Source: Candidatus Uhrbacteria bacterium (GTDB lineage: Bacteria > Patescibacteriota > Patescibacteriia > UBA9934 > GWF2-40-263). Taken from it: a stretch of 37,471 nt of DNA. The DNA is taken from contig JACRJU010000013.1 of NCBI GenBank assembly GCA_016219925.1, forward strand, positions 244,472 to 281,942, given 5' to 3'. The notes under the pieces are model-generated. The model searched no databases. It was given only the letters and a program-made list of their open reading frames with translations, and had not been told where the DNA came from. The position numbers and the translations under genes are program-made. This document shows positions 8,531-15,435 of this stretch, in pieces (position 1 is the first letter of the stretch; the number at the start of each line of letters is the position of its first letter).

Positions 8531-10324
8531 TTATTCAAAACGGATCGCTTGTCCGGGCTTGATGGTTCCCGTGGTCGGTTGCGGTTGCGGTGTTGATGTT
8601 GAAGGTGATGGCGATGATACAGGTGGTGGAGGTGCTGATGATGTTGGAGGTCTTGTTTCTCTCTTGTTGCGCTTGCGTTTTCGTTTTTTCTTGTCATTGA
8701 GTTCCCCCAATGAGAGCGGTTTCTCCTGTGTTTCTTTTTCGATCATGTGTCCGTCAGAAGGTCTGGCTGGCGGCGGAACGGGTGAAGGCGCAGGTGTCGG
8801 TGCAGGTACGGGCGTCGGAACCGATGCGGGTTTTTTCTTTCCGCTTTTTCGTTCCTCACGAACGATCTCAATGCAATCTTCGCAGTAAATCGGACGAGAA
8901 CGATCCAGCTCGACCGGCAGGACCATGTGTTTTTGACATCGCGTGCAATCGTACTCAAACTTGGGTTTTTTCGACTCCTTCGCCATTTTCTTTTTCTCTT
9001 CCGCTTCTTTCAGAAGCGTATCCATATCCATATCTTCCATCCCGCTCCATTTCAAAATTTTCTGCTCAATTTCCTCGCGCGGGTTCGCATAGCGTTCGCG
9101 AGAAACGCGAATCACCCGTTCCGCAGAAGCTGTGCGTTGTGAAATGGGTGGAAGCGTGATCGCAGAAAACGGTAAACTCGTGACCCCATCAATGAGTAAT
9201 TTGAGATAGACATTGTATTTCGGGAGATTGATGATGTCTTCCGGCAAAAATCGCGGAGTGAATTCTTTTTCCATGTAGAGCGCATCCGGCGAACCCACAC
9301 GGTAAGTGATGATGGTCCCAACGTTTCCAAATACCGCTTCACGCACCTCATCAGTCAATTGAGCGATATATTGATGGGCCATGGTCAAACAGAGCCGATA
9401 TTTTCGCGCTTCGGACAAGATTCCAGCAAACGATTCCACAGCAAAATTTTGAAATTCATCCACATAGAGATAGAAGTCCTTACGCTCAATTTCCGGAATA
9501 TCCACGCGCTCCATGGCGGAAAGCTGGAGTTTGGTAATAAGCAATCCTCCAAGCAATCGCGAGTTGTCTTCCCCAATACGGCCCTTGGACAAGTTTACAA
9601 TAAAAATTTTTCCCTCGTCCATAATGTTGCGGATGTGGATGGTTGATTTCACTTGCGCGACCATGTTGCGAATAACTGACGCGGACAAAAATTGACCAAT
9701 CTTGTTCTGAATAGGCGCCACGGCTTCCTGCGCGTACTTATCATTATATGCGGCAAACTCTTTGAGCCAGAATTGTTTGACCACCGGATCGGTGACATTC
9801 CCAACAATACGATTGCGGAAATCAACCTCTGCGAGCATGCGGTTGATGCCAAGCAGAGTCTGTCCGGGATTATCGAGCAGAGCCAAAATGGTGTTATTCA
9901 AAATATATTCCATGCGCGAAGACCACATGTTTTCCCAAATCTTTTTGAACACCCCCATCATTCCGCTTGCCACCAAATGTTTATGGCGCTCGCTTACCGC
10001 TTCTAAAATATTAAACCCAATCGGGAAGTCAACATCGGAGGGGTTGAAATACACCACGTCGTTAATGCGCCAACTCGGAATATAATCAATCAATTTTTCC
10101 GCCGTATCGCCATGCGGATCCACATAACAACAACCGTGCCCGGCGTAAATATCGGACAAAATAAAATTTTCGAGCAAGGTCGTCTTGCCCATACCGGTTT
10201 TTCCAATCACATACACATGACGCCGGCGATCGTCCGTTTTAATGCCAAACTTCGTCATCGAATTGCGAAAATTCGTTTTAGCGAAGTAGGTCACCTCTTG
10301 TTCATGATCGTGATTGTTGGACAT
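8531..10324 (-). CDS. TraG/VirB4-like (DUF87-type) ATPase with C-terminal Zn-ribbon and Pro-rich tail
   Basis: VIGKTGMGKTTLLEN Walker A, VDPHGDTAE, FYLYVDEFQNFAVESF Walker B, MAHQY; CTRCQK...CEDC zinc ribbon; low-complexity P/S/T/K/R tail. Confidence 0.85.
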   Translation of the reverse strand: MSNNHDHEQEVTYFAKTNFRNSMTKFGIKTDDRRRHVYVIGKTGMGKTTLLENFILSDIYAGHGCCYVDPHGDTAEKLIDYIPSWRINDVVYFNPSDVDFPIGFNILEAVSERHKHLVASGMMGVFKKIWENMWSSRMEYILNNTILALLDNPGQTLLGINRMLAEVDFRNRIVGNVTDPVVKQFWLKEFAAYNDKYAQEAVAPIQNKIGQFLSASVIRNMVAQVKSTIHIRNIMDEGKIFIVNLSKGRIGEDNSRLLGGLLITKLQLSAMERVDIPEIERKDFYLYVDEFQNFAVESFAGILSEARKYRLCLTMAHQYIAQLTDEVREAVFGNVGTIITYRVGSPDALYMEKEFTPRFLPEDIINLPKYNVYLKLLIDGVTSLPFSAITLPPISQRTASAERVIRVSRERYANPREEIEQKILKWSGMEDMDMDTLLKEAEEKKKMAKESKKPKFEYDCTRCQKHMVLPVELDRSRPIYCEDCIEIVREERKSGKKKPASVPTPVPAPTPAPSPVPPPARPSDGHMIEKETQEKPLSLGELNDKKKRKRKRNKRETRPPTSSAPPPPVSSPSPSTSTPQPQPTTGTIKPGQAIRFE

Positions 10325-10332
10325 AAAAGTTC

Positions 10333-11871
10333 CTATGTTGGCAAATTTGGAGGGACGAATGCGCCCTCGTTGGTGGAACTCGTTGGGGCTTGAACTTCTG
10401 GAACGATTGCCGAACCAATGGCATCGCGAGGCGGACGTTCGGAGGCATCTTCTTCCTGTTGCATTGAAGTCGGGATCTGTGGTGGCCCGATCTCTGGTTC
10501 AGGTTCCATAGCAAAATTGGGAAGAGTTTCCTCTGAAAGTGTAAACGGCAAACCAACAGGCGGCTCGGCGCGCCGCGCTTCAGCCTTTTTAACCAGAGGC
10601 GCTTTAATGCTAATTGCCGGGAAGTGCCAAAGAGAGGCAATTTCTTCAACATTAAGGAAGAACGGATCGGCCCCGACACCCCAGTTGCGAGTCATATACG
10701 CTTTCATAAGCGTCCGTTGTTTGCGCGTGTACACCCATCGCATCCAAAAATAGTCGTCCTTAGGAACCTGCGGAATGAACAAGGTAAACTTGTTCAAAGT
10801 GAGGTCTGCATATTGGTTCAGAATCCCTTTCACCATCGCCGTGCGTTCTACTTTCACAAACACATTTTTCTTCGCCACATATAAAATCCGAATTTTGGCC
10901 CCGAGCCCGACTTTCATGATTTTTTTATGGATAGCTTCGGCTTCTTTTGTTTCTTGAAGTGGCAGTAACACGTACGGTTCCTTCTTTTCTTCAGCTTCCA
11001 CTCCAAGTAGTCCGCTTAAATCCAAAGAGGTCGCATGAGCCAAAAATTCGATTGGCCAAGAAAGCGCCGTCTCAAGACCGGAAACAATTGCGCTCTTTTT
11101 CACTTTTTCTTTCTTTCCATACAGATCGTTCAAGTGTTTGATCCCGGATTTGATCCAATCATTTGTCGACGGCTGAACCAAAATTTGAATCCAGAAATGT
11201 TCTCCAGGGCGCATTTTCGCCATTTGTTCAAGGGTATAGCCAAGCGGATCCTTAATCTCTCCGGTCATTCGATCTTCAAAATCAACATAGGTCTTGATCG
11301 GAAAGTAGGTTGGCTTATCCAACGTAAATTCGGCGCCCCACATCTCATATTCGGCATTCGGAAATTCTGTCGAAAAAAATTTTGTGTAGTCTTCCACTTC
11401 CGAGATTTCAGCGTCCGGGTAATGCGCATAAATACCCGCTTCAATGACGTCACGAAAACGTGTTTGCGTGCGCACCAAAAATTGAATAAACCCTTCTGTT
11501 GAAATAATTTCAAACGAAAAAACCGGATGAAGCTTTCCGACGATCCAGGTTTCCTTCCACGTCAAGGTGGATTTAGCCCCGTAGAGATTTGAAAAAAGAT
11601 TCTCAAGCGCTTTTGGGGTTTGCTCGGTCATGGAGGGAACGTCGATGGCAAGCACAATAAATTTGTATGTCGACACATATTGGCCTTGGCGATTGTTCTG
11701 CCACATCATGACCATTCCCCAACCAACGGTTATCGCAATCGGGATCCAACCGAACCACAAAAAGAGATCAAAAAAAATGGCGTCGATTGGACGACTCAAA
11801 AAGGAGCTTGCAACCGGCGTCGCGGCTACCGTGGCCTGTTGAACGAGCGGTATCGCTAAAAGTGGCAGCAT
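10333..11871 (-). CDS. Conserved membrane protein, likely partner of the downstream TraG/VirB4-like ATPase
   Basis: N-terminal hydrophobic segment (AIFFDLFLWFGWIPIAITVGWGMVMM), soluble region and Pro-rich C-terminus; 8 nt from the ATPase gene, same strand. Confidence 0.65.
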   Translation of the reverse strand: MLPLLAIPLVQQATVAATPVASSFLSRPIDAIFFDLFLWFGWIPIAITVGWGMVMMWQNNRQGQYVSTYKFIVLAIDVPSMTEQTPKALENLFSNLYGAKSTLTWKETWIVGKLHPVFSFEIISTEGFIQFLVRTQTRFRDVIEAGIYAHYPDAEISEVEDYTKFFSTEFPNAEYEMWGAEFTLDKPTYFPIKTYVDFEDRMTGEIKDPLGYTLEQMAKMRPGEHFWIQILVQPSTNDWIKSGIKHLNDLYGKKEKVKKSAIVSGLETALSWPIEFLAHATSLDLSGLLGVEAEEKKEPYVLLPLQETKEAEAIHKKIMKVGLGAKIRILYVAKKNVFVKVERTAMVKGILNQYADLTLNKFTLFIPQVPKDDYFWMRWVYTRKQRTLMKAYMTRNWGVGADPFFLNVEEIASLWHFPAISIKAPLVKKAEARRAEPPVGLPFTLSEETLPNFAMEPEPEIGPPQIPTSMQQEEDASERPPRDAIGSAIVPEVQAPTSSTNEGAFVPPNLPT

Positions 11872-11881
11872 AATCGATCAT

Positions 11882-11910
11882 AGTATATCAAAAAACGCGT
11901 TTGGTGTAAC
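11882..11910 (-). promoter_or_regulatory. Promoter: GTTACA-N17-TATACT, 10 nt before ATG of the 11871 gene
   Basis: -35 at 11910-11905, -10 at 11887-11882, ATG at 11871. Confidence 0.55.
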
Positions 11911-11918
11911 GCGTTTTT
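11890..11918 (-). terminator. Rho-independent terminator of secF
   Basis: Reverse strand AAAAACGCG-TTACACCAAA-CGCGTTTTTT. Confidence 0.8.
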
Positions 11919-11928
11919 CTGTTTCGAT

Positions 11929-12810
11929 TTAGGAGCGCCGCTTTTCCCACACCACCAGCAACGGACTGGCAAGAAAAATAGATGAATAGGTTCCCGTAAA
12001 GATGCCGATCATCAGTGCCATTGCAAACGGGCGCGTGGTTTCTCCGCCGAAAAGAAAAATGGCCAAAAGAGCAAGCAATGTTGTAATGCTTGTGCTTAAA
12101 GATCGCCAAAGGGTTTGGTGAATACTTCTTTCGACAGTCGTTTCAAACTCTTGTGAAGCGTGGTGCAGAAGATTTTCGCGCGTCCGATCGAAAACAACCA
12201 CGGTATCGGTAATGGAATATCCCAGAATGGTCAGAATGGCCGCAACAAAAGCCGTGCCGACTTCCCAACCGAATAATTTTCCGAACAAAGCAAACGCTCC
12301 AAGCGGGATGATAACATCATGAAAGGCCGTCAAAATCGTGAGAAGACCATATTTCCACGAAGCAACCGGATCGGATACCTTGCGATAAGCCCACGCGACA
12401 TACAGACCGATTAAAACCAGGGTAATGACAACGCCGGTTGTTGCGGTTCGTTCCAACTCTTTACCGATCACCGGCCCAATGGAATCAAAGCGAGCTTCTG
12501 TGAGTTCACCCTTTGCGCGCAAAGCGCCTAACAATGTTTGGTGTTCCTGCTCGCTCAAAGATGGTAACCGAATAAGATACCCTTGCCCCGAGGATTGAAC
12601 AGTCACCTCTTTGTATCCGGCTTGCACCAAGACTTGGTCGACCTGTTCGCGAGCAACCGGCTGAGTGAAATTAACTTCCATGAGGCTTCCGCCGGTGAAA
12701 TCAATACCGAATCGCAGACCAAGCGTGGCGAGCAGAATAAGACTGGTCAAAACGAGAACCCCAGAAATGGAGAGCCAGATGGCCCGGTGAGGAATGATCG
12801 ATATGGTCAT
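11929..12810 (-). CDS. secF: Protein translocase subunit SecF
   Basis: LRFGIDFTGGSLMEV, TDTVVVFDRTRENL, six-TM arrangement. Confidence 0.95.
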   Translation of the reverse strand: MTISIIPHRAIWLSISGVLVLTSLILLATLGLRFGIDFTGGSLMEVNFTQPVAREQVDQVLVQAGYKEVTVQSSGQGYLIRLPSLSEQEHQTLLGALRAKGELTEARFDSIGPVIGKELERTATTGVVITLVLIGLYVAWAYRKVSDPVASWKYGLLTILTAFHDVIIPLGAFALFGKLFGWEVGTAFVAAILTILGYSITDTVVVFDRTRENLLHHASQEFETTVERSIHQTLWRSLSTSITTLLALLAIFLFGGETTRPFAMALMIGIFTGTYSSIFLASPLLVVWEKRRS

Positions 12811-12811
12811 A

Positions 12812-14818
12812 TCAGTTCGTCGGTTTCTTATTTCCAAACAACACGGGATGACGCGCCCATTTCCAAGCGGTCACATTGCGCAAATAAACGCGTGTAACGG
12901 TAATGGCCGTAAAGAGACTCAACACCACTCCAACGGAAAGGGTCAGAGCAAAGCCACGGATAAAACTTGAACTGAACCAATAGAGCACCGCCGCCGCGAT
13001 CAGGGTGGTGAGGTGACCATCACGAATAGCGGTCCATGCGCGAGTAAACCCTTCATCGATCGCTGATTGAAAATCACGCCCAGCGGCAAACTCTTCCTTC
13101 ATACGCGCGAAAATCAGCACGTTGGCATCGACCGCAATTCCGATCGACAACACTAATCCGGCAATACCGGCAAGGGTGATCGTCACGTCAAAAAACCGGT
13201 ATGCAGCCATATTAAGCGAGACAAACAATCCAAGCGCGACGACGGCGATGAGTCCTGGAAGGCGATAGGCAATCAGCATAAAAAGCGCGACCAGCAAAAA
13301 TCCAATGAGCGCGGCGCTCACGCTTTTTGCAAGCGAGATGGAACCAAGGGTTGGACCGACGGTTTGCTGAGATAGCAAGTTAATTGGAACCGGCAAGGCT
13401 CCGGCATTCAAGTTCTGCGCGAGGAGTTTGGCTTCATCGAGTGTAAAGTTTCCGGTGATGACCGCCTGTCCTCCGTAGATCGCTTGCTGAACAACCGGCG
13501 CGGACACCGGAACTCCATCCAAAAAGATCGCAATCTGTTGACCGACAAGACGTTCAGTGAGCTTGCCGAACAAATCTGCTCCTTCGCTATTGAAATCAAG
13601 GACAACATTAGGCACGTTGGTCTTTTGATCGAACTGAACCGTCGCGCGCTTCAATTGCTTTCCGGAAAGGGTGGTGTTCAACCAGTTCCCTTGTGGAGCG
13701 ACATCAGTCTCCGTCGTAAGTGGCATCAAAATGCGCTTAACTGTATATGACGGAACCGTGCGTTGAGCTTGCTTGTAAATAAGATGATACCCAAAGGGCG
13801 ATTCAATCACATCCGAAATGCTTCCGACTTTGAGCGCGCTCGCCGCTGTGGCAAAAGCCTCCACATAACGGTCCACGGTTCCCCAACCCAAGTCCTGATA
13901 ACCTTCAAGCTTGGAAAAGCCTTCTGGGGTCGCTTGAGATTTTAGCTGTTGGATCTTGGTGTTGGCTTCAATCTGTGGAATAGGTTTGCTACAACGCTCC
14001 TTGCCTTCGAAACACACGAGAACATGTCCGAGTTGCATTTCTTCTGCGGGCTCCTGTTTCTCATATCTAAAAATGTTGATCCCTTCATCGGTCTCCAATG
14101 TCGATGCGTATACGCGCCCGGGTTTGAGATGATTTTTTTCGATCACAATCTGGAAATCCCCATAGGGTGAGTTTCCTGTGATGTGTTCAAGAGTGGATTT
14201 TTCAAGAGGCACTCGGCTATTTTCTGTAATCAAGCCATCGAAATTTTCTCCTTTAAGAGTCCGACCTAAAACAGTTTGTGCCGCCTCCCGCTCTTTCGCA
14301 TTGGCCTGTTTGAACGCTGTTTTTTGATCGTCGCTCAAATCGTTTTGCGTAGTCTTCGCGGGTTCCTTAAATTCCAATACTGGCGTTTTGCCAATCTGAT
14401 CAATGGCTTGTTTGACATCCTGAATGCCGGCGAGTTCGATAATCAATCGATACGTGCCACCCGTTGTTGTCGTTTGAACGACAGGTTCGGAAACTCCAAA
14501 CGCATTTACGCGCCGCTCGATCACATTTTTTACCCCCTCAAGCGCGTCTGCTCGCTCACTCTCGGGGATCTGACTCATGTCGGCGTCATAAACAAGATGC
14601 GTCCCGCCTTGCAAATCAAGACCGAGCCGAAACGCGTTTTCAGAAAGCCGAACGGAGGCTGGAAGATGTGCCGCATTGACCGCGCGATTCCAGTACATCG
14701 GGAAATCGTAGCCGTAAAAAAGAACAGTCAGAACCAACAGAATGATCCCGACAATGCGCCGACCCCATGGGCTTTTTGGCTTGCGGGCGGTCTTTCTCTT
14801 AAGTTTCCATGTTTGCAT
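12812..14818 (-). CDS. secD: Protein translocase subunit SecD with parvulin-like insert
   Basis: RLGLDLQGGTHLVYDADM, LNAGALPVPI, IGIAVDANVLIFARMKEE. Start at 14818 (MQTWKLKRK), the ATG 9 nt after a TACACT -10. Confidence 0.95.
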   Translation of the reverse strand: MQTWKLKRKTARKPKSPWGRRIVGIILLVLTVLFYGYDFPMYWNRAVNAAHLPASVRLSENAFRLGLDLQGGTHLVYDADMSQIPESERADALEGVKNVIERRVNAFGVSEPVVQTTTTGGTYRLIIELAGIQDVKQAIDQIGKTPVLEFKEPAKTTQNDLSDDQKTAFKQANAKEREAAQTVLGRTLKGENFDGLITENSRVPLEKSTLEHITGNSPYGDFQIVIEKNHLKPGRVYASTLETDEGINIFRYEKQEPAEEMQLGHVLVCFEGKERCSKPIPQIEANTKIQQLKSQATPEGFSKLEGYQDLGWGTVDRYVEAFATAASALKVGSISDVIESPFGYHLIYKQAQRTVPSYTVKRILMPLTTETDVAPQGNWLNTTLSGKQLKRATVQFDQKTNVPNVVLDFNSEGADLFGKLTERLVGQQIAIFLDGVPVSAPVVQQAIYGGQAVITGNFTLDEAKLLAQNLNAGALPVPINLLSQQTVGPTLGSISLAKSVSAALIGFLLVALFMLIAYRLPGLIAVVALGLFVSLNMAAYRFFDVTITLAGIAGLVLSIGIAVDANVLIFARMKEEFAAGRDFQSAIDEGFTRAWTAIRDGHLTTLIAAAVLYWFSSSFIRGFALTLSVGVVLSLFTAITVTRVYLRNVTAWKWARHPVLFGNKKPTN

Positions 14819-14827
14819 ATCGGCAGA

Positions 14828-14856
14828 AGTGTAAAAAATTGTGGGAAATGATGCAA
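14828..14856 (-). promoter_or_regulatory. Promoter of secD: TTGCAT-N17-TACACT, 9 nt before ATG
   Basis: -35 at 14856-14851, -10 at 14833-14828. Confidence 0.5.
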
Positions 14857-14864
14857 GTGGACAG

Positions 14865-15025
14865 GTAAATGTTATACGTCCTGTTCGACGACATGCGCAG
14901 TCGGCCATTGCTCAACCATGGGGTTACCTCGTCGGTTCCGCCGACGAGCACTAAGCCGCCGAAATCATTCCATCTGTCTATTCATACGATTGGCGGCGGT
15001 CAAGAACAGGACGTATAACATTTAC
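14865..15025. repeat. 161-bp intergenic element bounded by perfect 22-bp inverted repeats
   Basis: gtaaatgttatacgtcctgttc (14865-14886) and its exact reverse complement gaacaggacgtataacatttac (15004-15025); inner hairpin CTCGTCGG-TTCCG-CCGACGAG. Confidence 0.85.
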
Positions 15026-15048
15026 AACGTCACAAACGAGCATCATTT

Positions 15049-15399
15049 TTAATTCGTCTTCTTGAAAGAGACCTTGAATATCGGATGCCAAGTCTGCTCA
15101 AACTCATCAACAATCTCGACCGTCTCTTCCTTCATGTACATATTTAATGCCACGTCGCTCAATAATTCTTCATCGGTTTGAATTTCCAACTTGAGCTCTT
15201 CTAATTCCAAAAAATCTGGACTTTGCCCGCGGATCGATTGTTCAATAGCTTTTTTCTCCTCACGAAGCGTTTTAGCCTCCTCAAGGATCTCTTGGTATCG
15301 CGTGTGATGCGCAAGTTCGTCCTTGAGCATCTGACGAATTTCTTTCTGACGTTTTTTACTTTCCTGAATCCGTTTGTAGACTTCGTCGAGTTGGGACAT
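15049..15399 (-). CDS. Hypothetical coiled-coil protein
   Basis: MSQLDEVYKRIQESKKRQKEIRQMLKDELAHHTRYQEILEEAKTLREEKKAIEQ; charged heptad-like composition. Confidence 0.65.
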   Translation of the reverse strand: MSQLDEVYKRIQESKKRQKEIRQMLKDELAHHTRYQEILEEAKTLREEKKAIEQSIRGQSPDFLELEELKLEIQTDEELLSDVALNMYMKEETVEIVDEFEQTWHPIFKVSFKKTN

Positions 15400-15435
15400 A
15401 GGGGAGAGGAGAAGTAAAAAGTAAGAAGTAAGAAG

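Noticed and set aside
8274-8888. Gly/Val/Asp-rich + strand ORF with apparent repeats
   Set aside because: It is the antisense of the Pro/Ser/Thr-rich tail of the TraG/VirB4-like ATPase; the repeats reflect coding low complexity, not a CRISPR or satellite.
14819-14908. Extended SecD N-terminus MADCACRRTGRITFTCP...
   Set aside because: The extension reads through the predicted secD promoter and into the inverted repeat; MQTWKLKRK at 14818 is the better start.
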